From NCBI GenBank assembly GCA_937967405.1, contig CALCJV010000031.1, positions 1 through 64,000 on the forward strand: a stretch of DNA of 64,000 nt, given 5' to 3'. How positions within the stretch are numbered: the first letter of the stretch is position 1; each line of letters begins with the position of its first letter. Made by a program: the position numbers and the translations under genes. This DNA comes from an uncultured Chloroflexales bacterium. Lineage in GTDB: Bacteria; Chloroflexota; Chloroflexia; Chloroflexales; Chloroflexaceae. Shown in pieces: positions 1-7,906 of this stretch. The notes beneath the pieces were generated by a model, which made no database searches, was not told the DNA's origin, and worked only from the letters and a program-made list of their open reading frames with translations.

Positions 1-906
1 GGCGATGTGGTAGCCAATATTGGCGGCGATGCGATTGACCTGACTACGCTGATCCCAGTCGGTGCCGACCCGCATACCTTCGCGGCAACCCCGCGTGACA
101 TCGCTGCAATTGCCCAAGCCGATGTCGTGTTTGTGAATGGCTATAACATGGAAGAAGCGTTGATGCCCCTCATTGAAAACTCTGGCATTGCTGCCGAGCG
201 CATCATTCCTGTTTCGGCTGGGGTTGAGGTGCTTGGATTTGAGGGCGACCACAGCCACGATGACCACGACCACAGCCACGAGGAGGACAAGCAAAGCAGC
301 CTGCTTGACCTGTTCACGCGCACGGCCGCAGCGCATGGGGGCGAAGATCACGACCATGATCATGATCACGGCGGTGTAGACCCGCACACATGGATGTCTC
401 CGTTGAATGTCAAGGTTTGGGTGGAGAATATCGAAGCCGTGTTCGTTGCCCTCGATCCAACCCACGAGCAACAGTACGAAGACAATGCGGCACTCTATAT
501 CGAAGAGCTAGCTGCACTGGATGAGTACATCCGCGAGGCGACGGCAGCAATTCCTCAGGAGAACCGCAAGCTGGTGACAGACCACCAAGTCTTTGGCTAC
601 TTTGCCCGCGACTACGAGTTCGACCAAGTGGGGGCGGTGTTCCCCGGCTTCAGCACACTGGCCGAGCCATCCGCAAGCGACCTTGCGGCCCTGCAAACGA
701 CGATCAAAGAGTATGGTGTGCCAGCAATCTTTGTGGGTACAACCGTTAACCCAATGCTTTCTGAGCGCGTGGCAACCGATGCTGGGGTGCAACTGATCAC
801 GATCTACACTGGCTCGCTCAGTGCCGCCGGTGAACCGGCTGATACCTATCTCAACTTCATGCGCTACAACACGGATCAGATTGTCAAAGGCCTCACAGGA
901 GCCTAA
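1..906 (+). CDS. Zinc/manganese ABC transporter substrate-binding protein (ZnuA-like), 5' partial
   Basis: The reading frame is open from base 1, so the signal peptide and first strand lie outside the window. About 300 residues of a cluster A-I metal-binding protein remain. Visible features are the DPHTF segment early on, a very His/Asp-rich loop (about residues 75-125, repeated HDH), the second DPHTWMSP motif, a TDHQVFGYFARDY helix and a C-terminal VNPMLSERVATDAG segment. These are the usual metal ligands of the ZnuA/TroA family, and the His-rich loop favours zinc over manganese. It would bind the metal outside the membrane and deliver it to the permease encoded downstream. The ATPase gene starts 5 bases after the stop, so the genes are one operon. 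Family certain; metal inferred. Confidence 0.93.
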   Translation, partial: GDVVANIGGDAIDLTTLIPVGADPHTFAATPRDIAAIAQADVVFVNGYNMEEALMPLIENSGIAAERIIPVSAGVEVLGFEGDHSHDDHDHSHEEDKQSSLLDLFTRTAAAHGGEDHDHDHDHGGVDPHTWMSPLNVKVWVENIEAVFVALDPTHEQQYEDNAALYIEELAALDEYIREATAAIPQENRKLVTDHQVFGYFARDYEFDQVGAVFPGFSTLAEPSASDLAALQTTIKEYGVPAIFVGTTVNPMLSERVATDAGVQLITIYTGSLSAAGEPADTYLNFMRYNTDQIVKGLTGA

Positions 907-911
907 GCTAG

Positions 912-1727
912 ATGAGCAATGTTGCCAGCCTCTCGCTTGCCCATGCCCAACATCCAGAGCGGATCGCACCGGCTCTGGATGTGCGTGATCTGTCAGTCGT
1001 GTATGAACATACGCATGCCCTTGATAGCATCACGCTACAGGTGCAGGCCGGCACACGAGTTGCGCTAGTCGGGCCGAACGGGGCCGGCAAAAGTACCCTG
1101 CTGAAAGCGATTGTTGGCCTCGTCAAGCCGACATCGGGCACAATCTACGTTGAAGGGTGTGCCCATAATCACCGTAATGCGGTTGCCTATGTGCCCCAAC
1201 GGGCAATCGTAGACTGGAATTTCCCCGTTACGGTGCGCGATGTGGTCATGATGGGGCGGATTGGGCAGATTGGGCTGCTGCGCCCGCCGCGCCGCCAAGA
1301 CCGCGCACAGGTGCAAGCCAGCCTTGAGCAAGTCCGGATGACAGAACTGGCCCATCGCCAGATTGGGCAGCTTTCGGGGGGGCAGCAGCAGCGGGTCTTT
1401 CTGGCGCGGGCACTGGCCCAGCAGGCGCAGGTGCTGCTGCTCGATGAACCCTTCACGGGCTTGGACGTTCGCTCGCAGGATGAACTGCTCCAGATCATTG
1501 AAGAGATTCACGCGGCGGGCGTAACGGTGCTGATTGCCACGCACGATCTGTACCAAGCGGCCGATACCCAGCATTACGAACAGGTGGTGCTGCTCAATCG
1601 TCGCCTGATCGCCGCTGGCAGTGCGGATGCCGTGCTGACCTCAACCCATCTTGCCGAAGCCTACGGCACGCACCTGCACCGCATCCATACGCCGGAAGGT
1701 GAGATCATGTTGCATGATCGGCACTAA
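912..1727 (+). CDS. Zinc/manganese ABC transporter ATP-binding protein (ZnuC-like)
   Basis: A 271-residue ABC ATPase. The Walker A GPNGAGKST is at residues 54-62, the ABC signature LSGGQ at 154-158, and Walker B LLLDEP at 175-180, followed by FTGLD and the switch histidine in IATHD. The VTVRDVVMMGR stretch after the Q-loop (YVPQRA) is typical of Mn/Zn importers of the ZnuC/MntB type. It energises uptake with the binding protein upstream and the permease downstream. The start is the ATG 5 bases after the preceding stop. The N-terminal 20 residues before the first strand are longer than usual, so a later start is possible. Confidence 0.95.
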   Translation: MSNVASLSLAHAQHPERIAPALDVRDLSVVYEHTHALDSITLQVQAGTRVALVGPNGAGKSTLLKAIVGLVKPTSGTIYVEGCAHNHRNAVAYVPQRAIVDWNFPVTVRDVVMMGRIGQIGLLRPPRRQDRAQVQASLEQVRMTELAHRQIGQLSGGQQQRVFLARALAQQAQVLLLDEPFTGLDVRSQDELLQIIEEIHAAGVTVLIATHDLYQAADTQHYEQVVLLNRRLIAAGSADAVLTSTHLAEAYGTHLHRIHTPEGEIMLHDRH

Positions 1728-1808
1728 GGGGCGCGGGTAGCGGTGCGCTGTGCGGGGGCAGGTGTTAGGTAGCCTCATCACAGGTGCAGAAAGTAGTAAG
1801 ACAACCAT

Positions 1809-2669
1809 ATGCTAGATTGGCTGCTAGAACCGCTCAGCTTTCAGTTTATGGTGCGCGGGTTACTCGCCGCCATTATGGTGGGCGTGATCTGTTCGATTGT
1901 CGGGACGTTCGTGGTGCTGCGCGGGATGTCGTTCTACGGCGATGCGTTGGCCCACGCGATCTTGCCCGGCTTGGCGGTGGGCTACATCATTGGGGGTGGC
2001 GGTAGCGCAGATCGGGCGGTGCTGTTCTGGTGGGCCCTTGGCGCGGCGATCCTCTCTGCGCTGGGCATTGGCGCGATCACGCATGGCGGGCGGGTCAAAG
2101 AGGATAGTGCCATCGGCATTGTGTTTGTAGGCATGTTTGCGCTAGGCATTGCGCTGATCTCATCCATGCGGAGCTTTGCCGTTGATCTGGCGCACTTCCT
2201 CTTTGGCAATGTGCTGGGGGTCTCGAATGATGACCTGTGGCGGGTGGCGATCTTTGGGCTGCTTGTGCTGCTGGTGGTGTTCCTCTTCTACAAGGAACTT
2301 GTTGCAATTGCCTTTGATGAAACCCACGCCGTCACGGTGCGCCTGCCGGTCACGCTGTTCAACTATCTGCTACTGATCCTGATTGCAGTGGTGGTGGTGG
2401 TCGCGCTGCAAACGGTGGGGATTGCGCTGGTGCTGGCCATGCTGATCACCCCGCCGAGCACGGCCCTGCTGCTCACGCATCGCCTGCCCATCGTGATTGG
2501 GCTAGGGGCAGTACTTGGTGCGCTGGCCGGTGTATCCGGCTTGTACCTCTCTTACTACATCAACATCGCCTCTGGCGCAGCGATTGTGCTGGTCAGTGTG
2601 GGGGTGTTTGTGCTGGTGTTCCTGCTTGGGCCACGCGGCGGTGTACTGTGGCGCATGGTGCGGGGCTAG
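1809..2669 (+). CDS. Zinc/manganese ABC transporter permease (ZnuB-like, ABC-3 family)
   Basis: A 286-residue membrane protein with eight to nine hydrophobic helices. It carries the hallmark VVLRGMSFYGDALAHAILPGLAVGY segment of the ABC-3 permease family (residues about 36-60) and LAMLITPPSTALLLT in the C-terminal half. It forms the metal channel of the transporter whose binding protein and ATPase are encoded just upstream. An 81-base spacer separates it from the ATPase gene and holds a short copy of the dispersed GGTGTTAGG-type repeat. No Zur-like repressor gene is visible in the window. Confidence 0.94.
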   Translation: MLDWLLEPLSFQFMVRGLLAAIMVGVICSIVGTFVVLRGMSFYGDALAHAILPGLAVGYIIGGGGSADRAVLFWWALGAAILSALGIGAITHGGRVKEDSAIGIVFVGMFALGIALISSMRSFAVDLAHFLFGNVLGVSNDDLWRVAIFGLLVLLVVFLFYKELVAIAFDETHAVTVRLPVTLFNYLLLILIAVVVVVALQTVGIALVLAMLITPPSTALLLTHRLPIVIGLGAVLGALAGVSGLYLSYYINIASGAAIVLVSVGVFVLVFLLGPRGGVLWRMVRG

Positions 2670-2801
2670 GTCTAGCTGCTTCCTATTCCCCGCTCCCCAA
2701 AAGCTCGCTGCGGCGTTTGTCTGATAAACCACCGTGTTCCCTTGTAGCAGATTGTGGTATCATGCTGAGTAGTGAGATCAGCTATAGACAAAGAGGCAAG
2801 C

Positions 2802-3485
2802 GTGACAACAGTTCTTCTGATCCGGCATGGAACCAACGATTGGGTCAAAGGCCGCTTGGCTGGCTGGTTGCCCAATGTGCATCTGAACGAAGCCGGCAAG
2901 CAGCAGGCCCAAGCCCTCGCCGAGCGGTTGCGAAACTTTCCGCTCGCGGCTATCTACAGTAGCCCACTTGATCGCACGCTGGAGACTGCCGCCTACCTCG
3001 CTGCACCCCACAATTTGCCGGTGCAGCACGTCCCTGAGATTGGCGAGGTGCGCTATGGCGATTGGGAAGGCGGTGAACTGAAGGAACTCGCCCAGCACGA
3101 ACTTTGGCCCGGCATCCAATACTACCCCAGCGGGACACGCTTCCCCGGCGGTGGTGAGACGCTCGGTGAGGTGCAGATGCGGGCCGTGCGGGCGATTGAC
3201 ACGCTGCGGGCCCAGCATCCTAAAGCGATGATTGCGCTAGTGTCGCATGCCGATTTGCTCAAGTTGGTGATTGCCTACTATATTGGTATGCACATTGATC
3301 TGTTCCAACGCCTTGTGATTCATCCAGCATCGCTTACGGCGATCTCGTTTCAGCCGATGGGCCCACGCCTGCTTGCCTTCAATGAAGTTGGCAGTCTTGA
3401 GCATCTGCTGCCGCAACCGGAAGCATCTGCGCCGCCTGCTGACGCAATGCCGGATGCCCCCGCCGCAGCGGAGCAGAGTGAGTAA
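2802..3485 (+). CDS. Histidine phosphatase superfamily protein (MSMEG_4193-like)
   Basis: The GTG at 2802 gives MTTVLLIRHGTNDW, with the catalytic RHG at residues 8-10. An AGAGGCAAG ribosome-binding stretch lies just upstream. A longer reading from 2772 would add ten polar residues and looks unlikely. The 227-residue product also has SSPLDRTLETA, a GDWEGGELKEL segment and the second histidine in LVSHADLLK, so it is a complete phosphoglycerate-mutase-like fold. The last 25 residues are Ala/Pro-rich. The next gene (DUF3090) starts 6 bases after the stop and an SCO1664-type gene follows, the same three-gene order known in Actinobacteria, where this member is called the MSMEG_4193 family. The substrate is unknown. 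Confidence 0.9.
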   Translation: MTTVLLIRHGTNDWVKGRLAGWLPNVHLNEAGKQQAQALAERLRNFPLAAIYSSPLDRTLETAAYLAAPHNLPVQHVPEIGEVRYGDWEGGELKELAQHELWPGIQYYPSGTRFPGGGETLGEVQMRAVRAIDTLRAQHPKAMIALVSHADLLKLVIAYYIGMHIDLFQRLVIHPASLTAISFQPMGPRLLAFNEVGSLEHLLPQPEASAPPADAMPDAPAAAEQSE

Positions 3486-3491
3486 GGTGGT

Positions 3492-4028
3492 ATGGCTGAG
3501 TTTACGCTTGAGTTTCACAATGTCCAGCGGATCACGGCCGGTGCAATCGGCAAGCCGGGCCAGCGCGTGTTTTATCTTCAGGTGCGCGAAGGGCGGCGGC
3601 GGCTAGCACTGATTGCTGAGAAGGAGCAGGTGCGTGCGCTCGCTGATGCGCTCGACACGATGCTCGAAGAATTGGCTGAAAAGAACCCTCTGCTTGCCTC
3701 TAGCGATGATTTGCTGATCAGCGATATGTCGCTCGAAGAGCCGCTTGAAGCTGAATATCGTATTGCACGGATGGGCTTGGGCTATGATGCTGAACGTGAT
3801 ATGGTCGTGCTTGTGGTGCAAGGCGCAAATGAAGAAGATACGCTCATTGCGCGGATTGCCGCGAGCCGCCCACAGATGCGTGCGTTGAGTACACACGCAG
3901 CCCGTGTCGTGGCGGCGGGCCGCCCAGTGTGCGGCAACTGTGGCCGCCCGATTGAACCATCGGGGCATTTCTGCCCTGAACGCAATGGGCATGGACCGGC
4001 TAGCCCGCCCGAACTATCCACCCGCTAA
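3492..4028 (+). CDS. DUF3090 family protein
   Basis: A 178-residue protein opening MAEFTLEFHNVQRITAGAIGKPGQRVFYLQ, the characteristic start of the DUF3090 family. It ends in a small zinc-ribbon-like element, CGNCGRPIEPSGHFCPERNGH. The central part (EKEQVRALADALDTMLEEL) is helical and acidic. No enzymatic function is established for the family. It sits between a histidine phosphatase and an SCO1664-like gene with 6 and 20 base gaps, which implies co-translation and joint function. The family and the gene trio are best known from Actinobacteria, so its presence here suggests either an old shared module or transfer. Confidence 0.88.
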   Translation: MAEFTLEFHNVQRITAGAIGKPGQRVFYLQVREGRRRLALIAEKEQVRALADALDTMLEELAEKNPLLASSDDLLISDMSLEEPLEAEYRIARMGLGYDAERDMVVLVVQGANEEDTLIARIAASRPQMRALSTHAARVVAAGRPVCGNCGRPIEPSGHFCPERNGHGPASPPELSTR

Positions 4029-4048
4029 TTATGGAAGGATAACCCCCT

Positions 4049-4792
4049 ATGCCCGCCGATGAACGTCTTGAACTTGATGTTGCCGACATTCTCACGGTGC
4101 TGCGGCAGGGCAGCCTTGAACCTGAGGGGGTGATGCCGTATAGCAGCAACTACACCGTGTTGGTGAGTGTGCGCTATCAAGACTTGATCACACTGGCCGT
4201 GTACAAGCCGCGCCGTGGTGAACGCCCGCTGTGGGATTTTCCGCGTGGCACGCTGTATCAGCGCGAGGTAGCGGCGTTTCTGGTCAGCGATAGCTTGGGT
4301 TTCGGCTTCGTGCCGCCCACCGTCGTGCGCGATGGGCCTTACGGCATTGGTGCGCTGCAACTGTATATCGAAAATGATCAAGAGGCGCACATCTTCACCA
4401 TGCAGAAAGAGGGCCGCTATGAGCAGGCACTGCGGCAACTGGCCGCATTTGATTATCTGATTAACAATGCGGATCGCAAGAGTGGGCACTGCCTGAAGGG
4501 ACTTGATAACCGTATGTGGGCGATAGATCACGGGATTTGCTTTCACAGCGAGTACAAGCTCCGCACGGTGCTGTGGGACTACATCGGCCAACCGCTGCCG
4601 AAGGATGTGCGCTCGGCTCTGCATAGCTTCCAAATCTGCCTCGATCAGCAGGCTCCCGTTGCTTGTGAATTGGCTGAGTTGCTTGCGCCAGAGGAGTTGC
4701 ACGCGCTACGGGGGCGATTAGGGGTGTTGTTGCGTGGTGGTAAATATCCTGCACCCGGCGATGGTCCTAATGTGCCGTGGCCGCCGGTCTAA
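4049..4792 (+). CDS. SCO1664 family protein (PI3/4-kinase-like fold)
   Basis: A 247-residue protein. A beta-rich lobe contains VYKPRRGERPLWDFPRGTLYQREVAAFL, where the lysine in VYKP is the likely nucleotide-binding residue. A catalytic-type segment reads DYLINNADRKSGHCL and is followed by WAIDHGICF, resembling the D-x-x-x-N plus metal-binding D of PI3K/HipA-like kinases. This matches the SCO1664 family. It is the third gene of the phosphatase-DUF3090-SCO1664 cluster. A kinase and a phosphatase in one operon suggest opposing reactions on a shared substrate, but that is inference. AAGGATAACCCCCTATG provides the ribosome-binding site. Confidence 0.85.
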   Translation: MPADERLELDVADILTVLRQGSLEPEGVMPYSSNYTVLVSVRYQDLITLAVYKPRRGERPLWDFPRGTLYQREVAAFLVSDSLGFGFVPPTVVRDGPYGIGALQLYIENDQEAHIFTMQKEGRYEQALRQLAAFDYLINNADRKSGHCLKGLDNRMWAIDHGICFHSEYKLRTVLWDYIGQPLPKDVRSALHSFQICLDQQAPVACELAELLAPEELHALRGRLGVLLRGGKYPAPGDGPNVPWPPV

Positions 4793-4818
4793 GTACATGC
4801 ATCTATGTGGGTGATGTG

Positions 4819-4839
4819 CCTTGCGCCCCCCACGCAAGG
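4819..4839. terminator. Hairpin between convergent genes
   Basis: CCTTGCG and CGCAAGG form a perfect 7-bp stem around a C-rich loop. It lies between the ends of the SCO1664-like gene (+) and an XRE regulator (-). There is no clear U-tract on either strand, so termination activity is only suggested by position. Confidence 0.45.
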
Positions 4840-4873
4840 TCAAAGCCGCTATGTCAAGACATAACTCTATTAC

Positions 4874-5758
4874 CTAGAGGATGTACGCGGGCTTGAGATA
4901 GCTACGCTCGGCACGCAACGTTGTGCAGAGCGCATGGCTCTGATTGTCGTAAGGCAAGAGCATTACCATGATCAAGCCGTGTGCATCGGCGACAGCGCAG
5001 CGTGTGGCGATTAGCTCGACAATACCGATCTCAGTTTGGATCGGCAGGATCCGGCGCGGATAGAGCGGCGGGGTTCCGGCAAGGCGTTCACGCAGCATTG
5101 AGGGCCAACACGCCCGGATGAGTTGGGCAAGGGCATTGCTCGGCAGGCGAGCGAGAAACATATTGGTGGTGGCAGGTTCATGATGCAGACTGAGCCACTC
5201 GATGAGATAGCCTACCATGCCTTGCACAAACTGCTGTTCAGGCTGCATCTCGGCTGGTTCAGCTGATTCAGTACAGCGGTAGGTGGCATCTTGCTCAGCA
5301 GAGGGGATGGCCGCAAGCACATCGAAGATGTGTAGGGCAGGCGGGTCATACGAGTCAAGGCACTGCGAGACACTGAGCAGCAGCTCAAAACAGCCATTCC
5401 ACGCCCGCACCATGCCTTGTGTCGTGAGCAGCACGCTCGGCACATCGGTGTGGTGCAAGATGTGGCTGATCTCTGGGGCGATGCCCGCATGGGGGCAGCG
5501 TAGGTAATGGGCGACATGGGCAACCAAGCCCGCCATCCGCCATACCTCATGGGCCTCGACTGGGCTAAGATGCAAGGCGGCGATCCACAGTTCGATGTCC
5601 TTGCGGGTAAAGGGCTGGCGGCCCGTCTCTTTGCGCGAGAGAACCGGCACCGACATTCCGCAGCGGCTGGACATCTGTTCCAATGTGACTCCGCGCTGGC
5701 GACGGAGCGAGCGAAAGGTGTCCCCTACTTGTACCCCATGATGGTCTGGAATTTGCAT
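4874..5758 (-). CDS. XRE-family regulator with MmyB-like C-terminal domain (second of a tandem pair)
   Basis: The chosen start is the ATG at 5758, preceded by AAGGAG. A longer open frame to 5893 overlaps the upstream gene and encodes an unlikely Cys-rich extension. The 294-residue protein has an N-terminal helix-turn-helix (about residues 8-65: TFRSLRRQRGVTLEQMSSR, then VPVLSRKETGRQPFT). It continues into an alpha/beta region with VRAWNGCFELLLSVSQC, the pattern of MmyB-like ligand-binding regulators. It is a clear paralogue of the gene at 5781-6602, whose stop lies 22 bases upstream. Probably a DNA-binding sensor of a small molecule; the ligand is unknown. Confidence 0.8.
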   Translation of the reverse strand: MQIPDHHGVQVGDTFRSLRRQRGVTLEQMSSRCGMSVPVLSRKETGRQPFTRKDIELWIAALHLSPVEAHEVWRMAGLVAHVAHYLRCPHAGIAPEISHILHHTDVPSVLLTTQGMVRAWNGCFELLLSVSQCLDSYDPPALHIFDVLAAIPSAEQDATYRCTESAEPAEMQPEQQFVQGMVGYLIEWLSLHHEPATTNMFLARLPSNALAQLIRACWPSMLRERLAGTPPLYPRRILPIQTEIGIVELIATRCAVADAHGLIMVMLLPYDNQSHALCTTLRAERSYLKPAYIL

Positions 5759-5780
5759 TGTAGCTTGTACTCCTTGTGCT

Positions 5781-6602
5781 TCAAGGGCGAAAATAAAGTG
5801 GTTCGGCGGTAGTTCCTGCCAGTACCTGTTGAAGGGTATGTTGACCAAGCATGCCGTGTGGTACCAACACCCACAACGACAACATCGGCGCAATTGGTTT
5901 GTGTGCGATCACAAATTCAAGGGTTGCCTGATTACTTTGCCAATATAGCATACTTTGGGCAATGGGCGTGGCTGTCGTTGTGGAATTGCTTAAGATGTCA
6001 TTCAGGACGGCTTCCCACAGGCGCACAAATTCGTCGCCGTGCTTCTGTTTGAGCTGCACTAACAGGCGGCTGTAGTTCGGCTCTTGGGCGAGCGGAAGTG
6101 AATTGAAGTAGAAGTCGTGTAGCTGTTGGACGATCAATGCCTCCCAGCGCACACTGACGCGCTGTTGGAAGAGCGGCGAGAAGAGATAATCGAGCCAGTG
6201 GATCGAACCCGTTGAGCATTGACTCAGTCCGTAGAGGGCTTCCATATAGCCATTCCACACGCGCACGTAGCTAAGGCCGTCAAAGACGAGGGCTGGGAAC
6301 GTCAGCGATTGCAGCCACGGGCTGGCAATCGCCCGCAGATCGCCCGGAAAGAGCGGGATGCTGCCCGGATCGGGGATGTAGCCGGCGATCATCAAGAGGC
6401 GTAGCGATTCCTCTGGATTCAGTGCAAAGATCGTGATCAATTGTTTGATGTCATCGCGGGTGAAGGTCATGCTCCCGCGCTCCTTGCGCGACAAGACCGA
6501 AGGGGTCATGCCAAGTTGCAGGGCGATATTCCGTTGAATGAGCTTCCGCTGAATCCGTAAGCGGCGGACTTCAGCTCCGACAGTTTTTGCAAAATCGTCC
6601 AT
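5781..6602 (-). CDS. XRE-family regulator with MmyB-like C-terminal domain (first of a tandem pair)
   Basis: A 273-residue protein. The N-terminal helix-turn-helix reads VGAEVRRLRIQRKLIQRNIALQL followed by TPSVLSRKERGSMTFTRDD, and YVRVWNGYMEALYGLSQCS follows in the ligand-binding part. The same landmarks occur in the same order in the neighbour at 4874-5758, so the two arose by tandem duplication and diverged widely in the C-terminal half. No strong ribosome-binding site is seen before the ATG. A 540-base gene-free region lies upstream and probably holds the promoter. Targets are not evident; neither regulator is adjacent to an obvious metabolic gene. Confidence 0.82.
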   Translation of the reverse strand: MDDFAKTVGAEVRRLRIQRKLIQRNIALQLGMTPSVLSRKERGSMTFTRDDIKQLITIFALNPEESLRLLMIAGYIPDPGSIPLFPGDLRAIASPWLQSLTFPALVFDGLSYVRVWNGYMEALYGLSQCSTGSIHWLDYLFSPLFQQRVSVRWEALIVQQLHDFYFNSLPLAQEPNYSRLLVQLKQKHGDEFVRLWEAVLNDILSNSTTTATPIAQSMLYWQSNQATLEFVIAHKPIAPMLSLWVLVPHGMLGQHTLQQVLAGTTAEPLYFRP

Positions 6603-7141
6603 ATAATGATGTCGTTTCTAGGTAGGCGCAACGTGCAAGAGACACACACGGCTGGCAGATGCTCCACTGCGCTTGGGTTCTGTACGGTAGTACTCTTGTG
6701 CTGAGGAACACTGCTTTTATACCTCAGGCAAGTAGCGGTGCTATCGCGCACCAAGTACGTGATGGCTCCCCCCCATCAACGATCAACGGTATGCTGAAGC
6801 GCACCGGCCCCGCTTCGTGCCGCTCAGTTGCCAGTGGCAGGGAGGTACGCTTCATGCTCAGCATACCAAACATGGTCGGCGCAAATGCGAGTATTCACTT
6901 TTACCAAATCATAACTATTTCAGCAGCGGTTGCATCACTAACGCCATAACTTCTAATATATACCACCCCACAGAAGAATTTCTAGAGGCTAATTTGCGAT
7001 TTTGGAAATTCGGGTAAGCAATTTTGCTAACCCATTGGGAAAGAAAATAGCACGGTAATCAACCATGCTATTTGCGCTTCTCTGTTATACAGCAAGTCTG
7101 GTAGGAAATGCAGTTTGTGGTAGTAATGTGTAAAACGTATT
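6603..7141. other. Gene-free region upstream of the XRE pair
   Basis: No supported coding frame. It is more A+T-rich than its flanks from about 6890 on. It should contain the promoter of the XRE pair, and at its right end it holds the terminator of the leftward coiled-coil/VWA gene group. No mobile-element ends were recognised. Confidence 0.6.
7045..7073 (-). terminator. Rho-independent-type terminator after the coiled-coil gene
   Basis: Read on the minus strand, AATAGCA pairs with TGCTATT (7-bp stem with an inner GGT/ACC pairing), followed by TTCTTTCCC. It lies about 70 bases after the stop of the gene at 7142-7888. The stem is A+T-rich but the run of T and pyrimidines fits intrinsic termination. 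Confidence 0.6.
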
Positions 7142-7888
7142 TTATGGGGCAGAGGCAGAGGTTTGGCCAATCGCAGAGTCCAGCACGCTGACGAAGGCTT
7201 GCATGTCGTTGTTCAAGTCGCTGATCTGATTGGCGACTTGGCTGCTCATCATTTGGGCATCTACATCGGAAGCACGCATACGCAGAATCTGCGCGGGCAT
7301 GGCCTGCACGTTGGCGAGGATGTTCTCAAGCTGCGAGGTGATCCGCCCAATGTAGGTTTGCAGAGCTTGGGCACTGTCGCGCTGGCCGACCAGTGCCTTG
7401 TAGGTCTGCTCGAGCTGCTCGCGGGTGTACTGATCGGAGGTGTTCTTGATGCGTTGCTGGAGTTCACTGATGCGTTGATTCAAGCCCGCCAAGTTTGCGC
7501 GTTGGAGATACTGTTCGATCTGCTGACCTTTCTGCGCGAGTTGGTAGGATTGATCCACCAGCTCACGGGTCTGCGGTTCAAGCGTGGCTTGGAGCATGCG
7601 CCGCAGATCGCTACCGGCCTCCTCAATCGTCTTGCGAACTTCGCGCTCGGCTAGCTCGATCAGGGTGATCTTGTACAAAAAGGTTTGGCTGGTCAAGCCG
7701 CGCCGCTTGGTGCGGAGCTGTTGCTGCTCGATCAGCGTGCGATCTTGGGCGGCGAGCAGCACTGCCACGACATAGACCACCAGCCCAGCGAAGAACAGGC
7801 TGGGCGATACCAGCAAGCCGGTGAAGACTGCTACAGCCAGCACAGCGAGAAACAAGGGCTTGCGGGCTGCTGCCACAATGGTTCCCAT
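7142..7888 (-). CDS. Membrane-anchored coiled-coil protein of unknown function
   Basis: A 248-residue protein with two adjacent N-terminal transmembrane segments (about residues 11-46, LFLAVLAVAVFTGLLV then LFFAGLVVYVVAVLLAA). A long, charged, glutamine-rich helical region with strong heptad character follows, including LVDQSYQLAQKGQQIEQYLQRA and GLNQRISELQQRIKNT. No enzymatic motif is visible. Its ATG lies 18 bases after the stop of the substrate-binding/VWA gene, and both read leftward, so it is probably co-transcribed with the two lipoprotein genes upstream. The coiled-coil would face the cytoplasm if the two helices form a hairpin. It may be an assembly or signalling partner of the VWA lipoproteins; this is inference. 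Confidence 0.72.
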   Translation of the reverse strand: MGTIVAAARKPLFLAVLAVAVFTGLLVSPSLFFAGLVVYVVAVLLAAQDRTLIEQQQLRTKRRGLTSQTFLYKITLIELAEREVRKTIEEAGSDLRRMLQATLEPQTRELVDQSYQLAQKGQQIEQYLQRANLAGLNQRISELQQRIKNTSDQYTREQLEQTYKALVGQRDSAQALQTYIGRITSQLENILANVQAMPAQILRMRASDVDAQMMSSQVANQISDLNNDMQAFVSVLDSAIGQTSASAP

Positions 7889-7906
7889 ACGCGCCTCCCT
7901 ATCTGC

